Below, one piece after another: positions 36,063-49,883 of a DNA stretch of 64,000 nucleotides (within the stretch, counting starts at the first letter, position 1; each line of letters begins with the position of its first letter). A program made the translations under genes and the position numbers. Source of the DNA: Tillus elongatus (Eukaryota > Arthropoda > Insecta > Coleoptera > Cleridae); assembly GCA_964006375.1 (NCBI GenBank), contig OZ023264.1:178691131-178755130 (forward strand). The letters run 5' to 3'. The notes beneath the pieces are model-generated. The model ran no database searches. It was not told the DNA's origin and was given only the letters and a program-made list of their open reading frames with translations.

Positions 36063-36222
36063 CATCACTGTCGTAAATGTGGAGGCGTAGTTTGTGGTTC
36101 TTGCTCGAATAAACGTTTCCTATTGCCAAACCAGAGCTCAAAGCCACTAAGAGTCTGTCTCCACTGTTATGATGTGCTCACCATGGCAAAGCACAACTCT
36201 CAAATCATGGATTCACCAAAAG
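36063..36222 (+). CDS. internal exon of a PLEKHF/phafin-like gene (FYVE zinc finger, C-terminal half)
   Basis: The acceptor TGTTTTCTTTCTCACAG ends at 36,062. The exon then reads in phase 0: [14 protein letters not shown] (residues 1-14, the conserved (R)HHCRK core and four Cys/His zinc ligands), [16 protein letters not shown] (17-32), HCYDVL (34-39), then a polar linker [13 protein letters not shown] (41-53). The FYVE core and the [11 protein letters not shown] text match PLEKHF proteins, PH-FYVE adaptors that bind PI3P on endosomes and act in endocytic and autophagic traffic. The exon is 160 bp and ends CCAAAAG before GCAAGT, a GC-type donor; reading through would give 11 more codons and a TAA at ~36,254. 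The PH domain and first FYVE Cys pair must lie upstream, beyond the transposons; I did not find them. Codon use is ordinary, unlike the flanking AT-rich repeats. Confidence 0.85.
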
Positions 36223-36274
36223 GCAAGTTGATTTTTTCTGTTGTACTAAATGCATAATATTCAATTTTTATTTA

Positions 36275-36385
36275 AAATATTCGCTAATAGAGAGATATCG
36301 ATGGTGAGACTTTGCAAAAAAATCAAACAACAGCGAATTTGGGCTTCTAGAACCCGAAACCAAGGTCTATTTGAATTTTTATATG

Positions 36386-36466
<81 letters not shown>

Positions 36467-36598
36467 AAATTTTAACGGACCTGGGTTTTGGTTTCTAGGC
36501 ACCCAAATTCGTTCTCATCTGACGAATTTTTCACGAAAGCTTTTCATCGTGTTCTCTCTATTTGCTAATTTTTCTTAATGAAAATTCGCTAAAATGTG
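36275..36598. repeat. HINE-like ends as an inverted repeat around (TA)n
   Basis: Left arm 36,280-36,385 (GCTAATAGAGAGATATCGAT ... CTTCTAGAACCCGAAACCAA) and right arm 36,465-36,598 (GACCTGGGTTTTGGTTTCTA ... TTGCTAATTTTTCTTAATGA, AAATTCGCTAAAA) are diverged inverted copies of the M2/hairpin end, enclosing a (TA)n array (36,390-36,459). Transcribed as intron RNA, this could fold into a long stem-loop starting ~55 bases after the FYVE exon. Confidence 0.65.
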
Positions 36599-36654
36599 CT
36601 AGAAGAGATGACGGAAGAAAGATGGTTACTGAATATTTCTGCTCATCTATCCCG

Positions 36655-36812
36655 TTTACCAAGTGATGTTGGGCATGTTAAAAATTCCTACACTCGTCGC
36701 GGAAACGTAGGGCTTTGGCAATATTTCCAGGGTGGTGAGGTGGAACTACTCCCTGACGTCGTTGACTTGCCATAGTCGCTTAAATAGAGCGACGTTAAAG
36801 AAACAAAAAAGT
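36655..36812 (+). mobile_element. tRNA-derived SINE-1 fragment, 3' part
   Basis: Plus-strand match to the distal body and end: ATGTTGGGCATGTTAAAAAT, CCAGGGTGGTGAGGTGGAAC, CCATAGTCGCTTAAATAGAG and CGACGTTAAAGAAAC. The head is missing. Confidence 0.75.
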
Positions 36813-36920
36813 CGCATCTGTTGAAAGATTTACCAGTCTTAGTTAGCTGTATATACTCATTGTGCTTGCTTTCAGCTTTTAGTTTTGTAAGAATTTATGG
36901 TGTGGTCTTGTGGTGATATG

Positions 36921-37257
36921 CGTGTGTGTTTTTATTTCCTTAACGTCGGCCTATTTCCGCGACTATGGCCAAGTTGCAGTTTCACCTCACTATCCTGGAA
37001 ATTTTGCCGAACCCCTGCCTTTCTGTAAGGGGTCTTTAACGTACACAACATCGCATGGACACGGGACCGACGGCTTTACGCCCCCTCCGAAGGGCGGAAC
37101 GTGCAGACATTCAACTTGCTCAAATACAATGTCAGAACCTCGGTTGATGTTAATGTTCCAGTTTGTACTGAAAAAGTGAAAGGAGTACCCTGGGATCGAA
37201 CCCTGTACCCTTCGGTTCAGAGGCACACGTTATTACCACTGAACCACCGAGGCTCTT
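36921..37257 (-). mobile_element. full-length tRNA-derived SINE-1 with target-site duplication
   Basis: On the minus strand the head has TGGTTCAGTGGTAATAACG (box A) and GGGTTCGATCCC (box B, near 37,195), then the complete body to AACGTCGGCCTATTTCCGCG at ~36,941. The 10-bp duplication TGGTGATATG flanks it (36,911-36,920 and 37,258-37,267). It is very similar to the copy at 20.1 kb, so the family has been mobile fairly recently. Confidence 0.9.
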
Positions 37258-37869
37258 TGGTGATATGTAATACGTAGTTGTTAAAAGAGGCGTGTGCACG
37301 TACAGCGTACCCAGCAACCTGGAAAACCTGGAAAAATTAAGGAATGTAAAATACCCCCTAAGATGTCAGGGAAATACCAGGGAAATTTGAGATTTTACAC
37401 AAATGTCATGGAAATCATTCAGTAGACCTGGAAATTATATGTTTGTAAAATTTCGTCACTAGCGGATGCATTTTTATTTTTATTTCATATATGTTATATG
37501 AATTTTCTCACCTAGGAAAATATACCTAGGAAAACACCTAGGATTTCATACCTAGGAAAATATATCTCATAACAATGCAGCTTACCTTTGGTACCAATAT
37601 CAATTAAATCCGCCAATGAACGCAGCGTATGCCACATCATGCGCCGATATAAATAGCGTCTTCTTCTATCTCAAAGATGTCTCATATGAACATCTCACTT
37701 GGAATGTTCTTCCTTGAATGCATAAAATGCAAAATGCGTTTTAGGTATTGGCCGGGCAAAGCAGTGCTGTGAATGTGTTTATTATATTTTAAACTTTATG
37801 ATCATGTTGAAAGTTGCAAAATATTTCGCATTTGTATATGGCGCGTGTAAACAGTTTTTTTTTTAATTT

Positions 37870-38263
37870 CAACAACACACCACGAGGGCTTACAGCCTAA
37901 ATACTATCGTACCGTGGGTGTTGACAAGGAGGAAAGAGGCAACTTGTTAATTCTGGACCTGAAGGTTCGGAGGAGAAGGAAAAACATGTGCTGGCAAGGA
38001 ATTCCACAACTTGGAAGTCCTCGGGACAAAAAAGCGGGCATAACAAGATGTTCTATGTCTGGTGACCTGGACAGTAAAAGGGTGCATTCGCTCTGTTCCC
38101 CTGGTAGATCTGTTGGGGGCAGCAGGTGGAGGAACTATGGATGAAAGCTCCTCTGAGCAGTGCCCGTGCAGATATCTATAAAAGAGAGAGAGGTCACCAA
38201 CGGCACGTCGGTGGGCAAGGGATGGCAGCCTTTGGGTGCGGGTAGGGTCACCGATGAGACGTA
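37870..38263 (-). pseudogene. LINE-A copy 2, 3' fragment
   Basis: Encodes only the last ~110 codons on the minus strand ([60 protein letters not shown]) and the 3' UTR with a poly(A) end (T run before 37,870). It is 5'-truncated at GATGAGACGTAT. Confidence 0.85.
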
Positions 38264-38384
38264 TCAGCAAAATACTTCCGAGAATTAGCAACGAAATGGC
38301 TAAAATAAATGGAATCCAAACACCCGACACTTAGGAAGAAAGACAGAGAAGAGGTATTGACTGGAACAGTATCTTTGTTTCATT

Positions 38385-38512
38385 TTTTAGCAAATTTTCA
38401 TAAATAAAACTTCGCTTTTAGAGAGGTAGCGACTTTCGAATTTTCAAAAAAAAATTAATGGGCGCGAATCTGAGCTTTTGGAACCCGTTTCCCAGGCTGA
38501 CTCAAATTTATA
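38385..38512 (-). repeat. diverged HINE-like M2 segment
   Basis: TTAGCAAATTTTCATAAATA and TAGAGAGGTAGCGACTTTCG ... GGAACCCGTTTCCCAGGCTG follow the M2 layout at lower similarity, ending in TATATATACG instead of a long array. Confidence 0.5.
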
Positions 38513-38870
38513 TATACGAACAACATGGTTTGCAAAGTTTCTACGCCACCTAGAGACTTCTGGTTTGTTCCATCAAACTCGAAAATTCTTTCGGGAGGCT
38601 AAGTTCGTCGGTCAGTCATGAAATTCAAGTTTTTCCATGAAAAAATTCCACATTTTCTTTTCGAAAATGTTATATGTAATGTATTTAGCGGATTTAAGCA
38701 TACTTATGTTTTTGATTATGTAAGTTTTTTGTTCGTAGTTTTGATTTATTTTGTTCATAAAAAAGTATGCATGTATGTGTGTTTATTAAGAGTATTATGA
38801 AAAATATACTCGAGGCGCCTGGAAATGCCAGGGAATTTGATTTTGGATTTCTGCTGGGTACCCTGACGTA

Positions 38871-39700
38871 TCTAAAAAAAAATATTTTGCCCATTAATAA
38901 AGTCTATCAAAGTTACATATTGATGCACGGCAATTAGCTATCATTAATAGTAGTAACGAAAGTGAAAAACATGTTATTATTATTGTTAATCTCACTATTA
39001 CAATACACACCAACCACGAACAATAAACTAGCTTCACGATAATTTTACTTAACCTTGCAGAAAGATAACGATCATTATTCAAGATGTCCATTCCCACATT
39101 TTTCTATCATTTGTTGCATTACATGCATACAATCCATTAGATACAAATGATCCATTCTTTAAAATCAGTTCCAGTCTAAGATTGATTCTGACGGTTGCTT
39201 AATCGCATCTTCATTCAAACTAAAGCAGACTGCAATGCGCTGATATTGAAAGCAAATCATCTGAATCGAACCCTAGACTAATTACTAACCTATAAAAAAC
39301 TTATTCCGTATTTTAATCTATCACTATAATTCTGGTTGCATACTGAATTGGATGCAACACCAGTATGGCAACGGGTTATTGCATAAAACCATTCAACAAG
39401 TTTTAAGTAACTGAAATGAGAAATCTAGACTAAATGGTGCATTTAAATTATGTCCGAATTAGTAGTTTACCTGATTTTATCTTTCTACAACAGTGTTAAT
39501 TTGCTTTCGGCTATCGTCATTCAAGTCGAAACGCGACGTCGCCTTGTAGTCGGAACCATAACCCGGTCTTCATTTAGTTTGTTTGCAACTTCCGCACCGC
39601 ATCCATTGGGTCAGCTTTTGGAGAAGTTTAAGGTTACCTATTGGTCTATCTCTTCCTTCAAGTATCTCACCTTTTTTAAATCGCTATTGAGGAGATCTGT
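38871..39700. other. unassigned; no gene recognised
   Basis: A plus-strand frame at 39,450-39,700 contains a moderately Arg/Ser-rich stretch without a domain I recognise. Otherwise featureless AT-rich sequence. Confidence 0.35.
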
Positions 39701-40520
<820 letters not shown>

Positions 40521-40544
40521 TGCAGATTAGCTCCCGAACGCTTT

Positions 40545-41205
40545 TCAAAAAACTGCTTTCAGAAACCTGCCTAGACCACCCCACCCCCCCTGGATCCACA
40601 AGCCCCAAGAAACTTTTCTTGTTTACACCTCCCAAGGAAGTTACGGGACCAGGAGTGAGTAGGGGTGCTGGGCGAGGTAGGTAGTAAAAAGGAAATATGA
40701 GCAGAAAATGCGAATAAAACGGGCTTGAAAGCTGTCTATTTCACATCTTGAAGCAATATCCCCTTAAACCCTGCCTACCCCGCACAGCACCCCTATCCCC
40801 CCAGGTGCCGTAACGTCCTTGGCGAGTAGAAACAAGACATTTTTCTTGTAGTTTATGCAGCGAGGGTGGTTGTATTCACGCGAGGGGGAAGGAAAATCCC
40901 CACGACGAAGCAGCCACCCCTAACCCCCGCACGTGCCGCAAATCGGGGGGGGGGTTGCTTCGCCGTACGCATATTCCTCCCCCCCTCCCCCGTCTGCATA
41001 CAACCACCCTCGTTGCATAAACCACAAGAAAAACTTCTTGTTCATACCCCCCAAGGAAGTTACGTGACCTGGTGCAAATAGGGGTGCTGTGCGGGGTAGG
41101 CAGGATTTAATGGGGATATGGCTTCAAATAGACAGCTTTCAAGCAGTTTTCTTCGCATTTTCTGCTCATATTTCCCTTTTACTACCTACCCGCCCCTGTC
41201 CTGAA
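40545..41205. repeat. GC-rich foldback element
   Basis: Inverted arms 40,671-40,878 and 40,993-41,196 share, for example, GGAAATATGAGCAGAAAATG, TGAAAGCTGTCTATTT, CCTGCCTACCCCGCACAGCA and GCGAGGGTGGTTGTA in opposite orientations. They surround a ~115-bp very GC-rich centre with a run of ten G's (about 40,944-40,953). A third, partial copy of the arm's distal motif (CCCAAGGAAGTTACGGGACC) lies just outside at 40,632. No coding region. GC content is strikingly above the flanking DNA. Confidence 0.75.
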
Positions 41206-41269
41206 AAATTCTATTTTCTAATACAAATAATAAAGCAGGGATCTTTATATAATATGAAATTGGCAATTG

Positions 41270-41868
<599 letters not shown>

Positions 41869-42114
41869 CATACAGGTGTTCTGTATGTAGGGTTGCATAC
41901 CTTACACAGTGTTTATTGCAGAGTTCAAAGTTGACACAATTTAGTTATACCGAATTTAACCAAGTAACGTTATCGTAATTAAACCCATTTAAGTTATCTT
42001 AGGCCAAGTAGATTGAGTTGATAACTAGTAAATGTTAAAAAAATGTGCCAATAGTTATTAGCATATTCTAACATTCAAGGTGTGGATGGATTCTTTAAAA
42101 AAATTCACTGATAA

Positions 42115-42530
<416 letters not shown>

Positions 42531-42534
42531 GGTG

Positions 42535-44380
42535 CCACTGATGACCAGAGAAACGCAGAAAACGAAAATATTTTGTGTGGATAAAAAGATCTATTGTATA
42601 TTACAGACAAAGATTGTTTTCTTGGTGCAAAAAGGTCAAGAAATAACAGAAAAATTACGTCGAAAATTTTATAGTTTTTCTTCTTAAAATTCAAAACTTC
42701 TTCAGCATATTGGTCGGGTTTATATTTTTGAGGAGGACTTGCAGTTCATACGGCAGAGTTGTCATAACTCACCTTCTTTGTAACTGACGAGTTACTAACC
42801 GCAAAGTTAGCTTTTTCAAGTAATTCCGTCTAGGAATATATTCCAGTTCATTTCCTAGAAAATTTATTCGGGACATGATTCCAGCTAAATTCAGCGTATG
42901 GTAAAAAATAACCATGGCTATCTTCTTGTGGATCGTGCTGTATTGTACGTAGCGCACAATTTATCCGCGACATACACAAACGACTTAGTCTTGTTATCAA
43001 AGTCGATTATTTCTGGATTCTTATCTTCTTCAGTCGACACCGCAGAACTTAGTCGCGATTTGAAACATCAAAATTTGCAATTTTTAGACGGAGAACCTAA
43101 AACAAATACGGGGTATGTGACGCAAATGTCATAATAAATATGTTTGACAAACCCTTAACGTTACAGCAAAATGTAAATCAAAAATTCACTAATCTAATTA
43201 CATAAGTTACATTTCTCTTCCCGAAGTGTTTCTGTTTAACCAGTATGTGTATGTTTGGTTGCCTATATACGTGGAAGTATACATTGCAATAGCGCATCAT
43301 AAGAATATGCTGTAGCAATAAATTGAATTTTCGCTTGGCACTTGGTGAAGCATTTAGGATAAACAGAGGATACGGTGACGGTCGACTTTACCGCAACTAC
43401 ATTTCAACGTGATTATAATAGAATATGGTCTAAAAACAGTTATACATACCTTAATAAAGTTAAACAATGTGGTATATTTCGTTTTTAATAACCTTTCTGT
43501 GATAAAAGAAATGAAAACGTTTAGATTTACAATAAAAAATGTATATTTTTGTACCAGAGGTAATGATTGTTGTTTTGTTGACATATTTCATGCTACGGTG
43601 TTTCGCTCCCATGACCATGGTCAATAAGCATAAGATAAATATTAAAGATGAACAAAAGTGTATGCTCAATTTGTATAGATTGTAAAAAGATTCACAGGTG
43701 CACGCACGCACGCACACATGTACATACACAAACAAACGAATTTTCGTTAAAAACTTTTTGGTTAATTTTTGTAAAAAAAAAAAAACTGCTGAAGTTTTGT
43801 AGAAAGAAGGCTGATTCTTAAAATACATTAACATAAACAAATTGACGTCAATCTTTCGTTTGCTCAATTAGCGGCTTTGTGGTACTTTGCCAAAAGGAAA
43901 TACTATGGAGCGCAAAGTTTATAGATTAGGTAGGTTGTCTGGTAACTCTGGGAGAGACGCGAGACGGGGGTAATACGTCATGTGTATTCCAGATGGGGAT
44001 ATTTCCTATAGTTTTAGATTGCGTTTTGGTGTTTTACATGACATTTATTAGAAATTTGTGTAACTTTTAATGTGTTTGCAAAAAAAAATTCGAATACGAC
44101 CAGTTACAGATTTATTTTAATGTTTATTTTGTATGAAATAGCAGTTAAATACAAACTGTTGTCTTAAAGACAATATTTTAAAGTTTCTGTTGTAAACACA
44201 ACTGCACAGTGAATCAACGGTATTACGAATTGGACGTTATTTATTCAAGATTATTACTTCCACATAGTCAATGCGTGTAAAAGTATGACATCGGCGACAA
44301 AAATTTTCAAACATTCTTTTCGATTAAACGTCGTAAAAAGTGTCAAAAACATATAGAAAACATAATTTGGGAACGAACAT
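42535..44380. other. unassigned; contains half of a dispersed repeat pair
   Basis: No gene recognised. About 43,825-43,910 (ACATTAACATAAACAAATTG, TTCGTTTGCTCAATTA, AAGGAAATACTATGGA) is repeated directly at about 49,438-49,520, marking a further unnamed interspersed repeat. Confidence 0.45.
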
Positions 44381-44409
44381 TTTTTTGTGTCGATCGGTCT
44401 GTATGTCTG

Positions 44410-44465
44410 TCTGTGTTGCGGTGCTATCGTGGCGGCAAAGCCGCGGGCGAGCCCTGAGGAGGAAA
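44410..44465 (+). repeat. solo 3' tail of an I-type LINE
   Basis: GCTATCGTGGCGGCAAAGCC and GGGCGAGCCCTGAGGAGG match the complement of 13,628-13,665, the 3' end of the RNase H-containing LINE. A short A run follows. Nothing else of the element is present. Confidence 0.55.
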
Positions 44466-44646
44466 AATGTCTGTCTGTAACGACTTTAGAACAAATTGAA
44501 ATATAGTCTTCAAATTTGGTATACAGTTAGCACCCGACAAATAAACGGTTCGAAATACTTTTGGGTAAAATCGCTAGTGGTTAAGGAATGAATGGCGAAT
44601 GATTTGGTGAAAATTGACATTTTTTTGTTAAAACTGTGAGATTTGG

Positions 44647-45507
44647 TGTACAAGATTTCTACTTCCCCAGTCTAATATTTTTTGAAGATCAACAGAGAAA
44701 GAACCCTCCATGAGTCTGCGATCCTCATCTAATTGGGCTAAGGAGACAGGCTTAGAATATTGTATATTTGAGTGGAGGGTGCTGTCGTCCGCATAACTGT
44801 GAATTGGGTTGGATGTGCTAGAGAGGAGGTCATTGATGTGGAGAAGAAACAAAGTAGGGGCTAAAGCTGAACCTTGAGGAACACCTGCATTAATTGGATA
44901 CAGTTTAGATAAACGGCCATCCACGACAACAGAAATGCTTCGGATGGAGAGGAAATTTGCTGTCCAGGTACAGAGTTTTGGTGGTAGGCCATAGGCCGGG
45001 AGTTTATTAAGCAGCGCTGCGTGTCAGACCTGGTCGAATGCTTTGGATATGTCTAGAGCGACAATCTGGGATTCACCGTGTAGTTCCATAGACTTGTTCC
45101 AAGAATGGGTGACAAAGGAAAGGAGGTCGGCAGTTGATCTGCGCTGACAGAATCCATACTGCCTGTCGTGGATAAAACTGTGTTTTTAAGAAATTTTAGT
45201 AATTCGGTGTTTATATACTTTTCCATCACTTTAGAGACGACTGAAAGGAGAGAAATAGGCATGTAGTTTCTAGGAAGCGCTTTGGATCCTTTCTTGGGGA
45301 CGGGTTGTACTCGAGCAGTTTTCCAGTTACTAGGGAATATGCCTCTATTGTAAGATGTTTGGACAGACGAGTCAGGACAGGAGCAAGTTCTGGTGCGCAT
45401 TTTTTGAGAACAATTGCGGGGGTCTCCTCAAGGAAAGGAGCTTTGCTGGTAATAAGAGAAGATAACGTCTTTCGTACCTTTTTAGTTTTGAAAATGATAT
45501 CCGTCAT
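44647..45507 (-). pseudogene. LINE-A reverse transcriptase (copy 3, broken)
   Basis: Readable in pieces: FPSNWKTARVQPVPKKGSKA, PISLLSVVSKVMEKYINTEL (45,400 frame); a frameshift at TTTTTAAG near 45,185; then NAGVPQGSALAPTLFLLHIN and IHSYADDSTLHSN (44,924 frame). The YADD motif is intact, but frameshifts and the missing thumb region make it non-functional. Confidence 0.85.
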
Positions 45508-45719
45508 TTTATGCGCGACATTGGGGACTGTTGGTGGTTGAACATTTGGAGGTGGGTTGAGAGTAGAATTGCTGGCGAAAAACGAGGTAAAAAGTTCAGC
45601 CTTGCCCAGGGCGGTAGAAACAATTTCATCCCCGGAGACAAGAGGTGGGAACGTGCACTTGCAGAAATTATTCCCAATAAGTTTAGCAAGAGTCCAGACG
45701 GGTTTGCTGCCACTGGAGC

Positions 45720-46866
45720 TTAAGAGCTTTGTTTTTGATGTGGTTTAAACGAGTTTTTTGCCTTAGAAAGAATGCGGACATAGCGGTTTCTTGCGTCGTT
45801 AAATGCTTGACGGTTTTCTTGACTTGGATTATGTGGAAGCGTTTTGTGAGCTTTGACCTTTTCAAGCCTGGTCACAGGATTTAGAGAACGAGAGCTTTTG
45901 AGTGGCTGCAGAGGTTTTCTTTGTACGCGTAATAAATAATTCCATGCCAGCTTGGATAATTTCGGTGACGTTTTGTGAGGGGTCAGGACGAGAGAAGCAG
46001 ACAGACGCCCAGGGAAATGAGAAAAAGTAATCTCGCATTTCGTCCCAGTTCGCGGAGTTGTAGTGCCAAACGATACGTGGGTGTGATGACTGTGTGACCT
46101 TGGGTTGCATTGCGCAGTAAGCAGTGACCATACCGTGGGCTGAGCGACCAAGGGGGGCGGTGCCTGATATCTTATAGCAGTCAGGATTTGTAGTAAGAAG
46201 GAGATCCAAGGGATCTGAGCTGTGTGTTTGGATGCGAGGAAAGTAGGTAGGTTGGCTAAAGAATTGCTGACTGCAAAGGCCTCCGCTACTCTTCCTTGTG
46301 GATTGGTTTTTGAAGATGCTAGCAATTCCTTATTATGGACATTGAAGTCATCAAGAATAGTGACCTCGGAGGAAGGATATTTAGAAATCAGATGGTCGGT
46401 TTTTTTCAGAAAGCTAGTCAAAGTGCTGGACAAAGTTGTTGTCAGAAGGTGACCGGTAAATGCAACAGATGAATTTAGTTGCAGCCCTGAGAGAGATTTT
46501 TATCCATAGTATGTCTTTTCTTCTAGCTTCTAAATTGGAGAGTCTGGTGTGGGGTAGATTTCTACGGACGTACGCGCACACGCCTCCATGCAATGTAGAG
46601 GAAGTAAGGAGCTCATACCCCGGAAAATTAAGGTGATTAGTGGCTGTTTTGGCACTGATTTGAGTTTCGGTAAGGAAGAGGAGTTGAGGCCTATTAGCCT
46701 GAAGGAAATGGTGGACAGAGTTCAGGTTAGAATTTAGGCCACATATATTCGAGAAGGATATGTTAAATCTTGATGCTGGGGCCCCCTGTACACCCCTCTC
46801 CCAGCTATGCGATTGAAGGGGTATTTTACCTCCGGAATCTTTTGTACAACGAGGGGCCATCATCAT
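45720..46866 (-). pseudogene. LINE-A endonuclease domain (copy 3)
   Basis: Two overlapping frames read: NICGLNSNLNSVHHFLQANR, LLFLTETQISAKTATNHLNF, KFICCIYRSPSDNNFVQHFD, then (46,433 frame) VTILDDFNVHNKELLAS, NPDCYKISGTAPLGRSAHGM. This is the AP-endonuclease-like domain; the conserved GDFNxH is altered to DDFNVH and the SDHxxV motif to SAHGMV, so key residues are changed. Several frameshifts follow toward the RT. Confidence 0.85.
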
Positions 46867-47887
46867 TTTTGCTTATAAGGGAAACCGACTCATACACCAT
46901 AACCGGAAACGTCCGTTGGGACTTCACCGGCCCCTTGATGTAAGGGGTGATACCTCCTCGGGCCTGAAAGAAATCCTTTACTATCACGTAAAGGAAAAGT
47001 CCACTACCACCTACCATATTGCAAGTATACTACACCAGCCAACTATTAACGAGCTGACCAGTTTTAGAACTTGCAGCATTTAACTAAAATTCGTTACCAT
47101 AACGCACTTGCTGCAACCCGATTTTTTTTTCTTTTACAAACATGCATTATATTTCGATGGAAAATCCAAAAATGCAATAATATAAGGCGGGTTCGATTAA
47201 AGAAAGCAAAATTTGTATCACCAACGACTTATGGGCCAGCCTGTGATTGTAAAAATATTTTTTTAAGGTGTGGCTCAAGACACCCTATAATTAATGTATC
47301 CAATTGTTTTCGTATCTTGCATAATAACAGATATATTGAGCTTTATTGATTTTTTACGAAAATTCCACAAAAATTATATACCATTGAACGATAAACTCTA
47401 TAGGTAAGACTACTGCCAAAGGATCAGAGAAAGGGCCTATTTGAAATGAATTTTCTGCATGTATTTTAATAAAATGAAAGGCAATGACGGTTGAAGCTAA
47501 GACTTCAGGGTTTGTAAAACATTCTTCTTGAGACATTTTCTTTCCATAGCCCATACTAGTTCCAGGTTATTTGCATAAATTTTGCCAATTTTGACGTTTT
47601 GAGGAGAACCCCAATTTATTTTTCTTTAAATGTCCATAACTTTTAACTTAGAGAGCTAAATTTTGGTACGTTACTTACATCTAATTATATAAACCCGCGC
47701 ACCAAATTTGGTTGCTCTTACCTTGTTATTTCCCGATATACAATTTTTTTCGAAAGATAGCACATAATTTTTCGGAAAAACCTGCACCGATTTTTCTGGC
47801 TAACGAACTTATCCAAGCCATTTGCCAAAAGATTGAAAAGATTTGCAAATTTATTAAAAATTGACTCATTTTTTTTGAGTTATCGAT

Positions 47888-48437
<550 letters not shown>

Positions 48438-48486
48438 TCAACCCGCCCTAAAAAAATAAAAGGCACCTTTATTATTATTTTTTAAA

Positions 48487-49039
<553 letters not shown>

Positions 49040-49154
49040 AAACTGACCACGGATATGTGTTCTAGGGGGCCTAATTAGCGCTCATTTGAAGAAGTTTTTT
49101 GAAAATTCAAAAGTTGGGATCTCCTCATTAGATAATTCAATAAAAAAAACATAA

Positions 49155-49880
49155 CTTTGAAAAGAAAAACATAAAAATGCCGTCTGATTTCAATATTCAA
49201 TGAACTATTATTCCACTAGATACACAGCTTTCATGTCTGATTGATCGAGAGTTACCAGGTAACCTCTTTAATCTATAAACCTTGTGTGAAACTTGAGTTT
49301 TCTCGCAATTTAGTTGAAAAAATAGAATAACAAATAAGTCGTATTGCGTTTGTTATATCCAACAAATCTGTACCACTCGAAAAAACCATTTGAATTCAAT
49401 ATTTATTTTAATGCGAATCCATACACTTCTTCTTAAAGTACATTAACATAAACAAACTGACGTACATCATTCGTTTGCTCAATTACTCTGTGATACTTGG
49501 CTAAAAAGAAATACTATGAAACTCTGTGTTTCCTGGCAATTTTGTTGAAAGAGAGATCACAGGTTTTTACGTCTTTGACGTAATTCAGACTGACACACCT
49601 TATTTTATTAATTGAAATGCTCCAATTACGTTCAGAGATAATCATAAAACATTCCTGCGATTAAGTTTGCTATATAAAAAGTTTTGGATATAAAAAGTTT
49701 TGACAGATTATTTGTGTTTATGTGGTTATTCCAATTAAAAGGTTTGGTTTATAGGAAAAATTTACAGTTGTCATTGTTTTGTAGCAATTTTGAGATCTAT
49801 ACGAAATTTATCCACTATATGCATTTTATTGAGGTATCTTAACTTGATGAAACCGTTACAGTGTATGTAAGTTAAAAAAA
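49155..49880. other. unassigned; second half of dispersed repeat pair
   Basis: No gene. About 49,438-49,520 repeats 43,825-43,910. TCGAGAGTTACCAGGTAACC (49,247) is an inverted partner to GTCTGGTAACTCTGGGAG (43,938). Confidence 0.45.
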
Positions 49881-49883
49881 TCG

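Larger units (their letters stand above)
37303..38865. mobile_element. CAGGG-ended non-autonomous DNA transposon, with nested insertions
   Basis: The ends are CAGCGTACCCAGCA at 37,303 and, inverted, CAGGGTACCCAGCA ending at 38,865, flanked by ACGTA on both sides (37,298-37,302 and 38,866-38,870). Inside the ends are the low-complexity motifs CCTGGAAAACCTGG and GCCAGGGAATTTGA. The interior holds a LINE-A 3' fragment (37,870-38,263) and a HINE-like M2 segment (38,385-38,512). The family resembles hAT-type elements by its CAGGG end, but the apparent 5-bp duplication is not the 8 bp usual for hAT, so the superfamily is open. Confidence 0.6.
44647..47075 (-). mobile_element. LINE-A copy 3: 5' end present, 3' end missing
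   Basis: The 5' end (47,075) matches that of the near-full-length copy at 59,815. The element proceeds through endonuclease and RT but stops at TGTACAAGATTTC (44,647), ~0.8 kb before the family's 3' end. Loss of the 3' rather than the 5' end is unusual for a LINE and points to a later deletion or recombination. Confidence 0.85.

Noticed and set aside
39450..39700. Possible host exon with acceptor TTTCTACAACAG
   Set aside because: The acceptor-like text is present, but the downstream frame has no recognisable domain and no donor in a matching phase.
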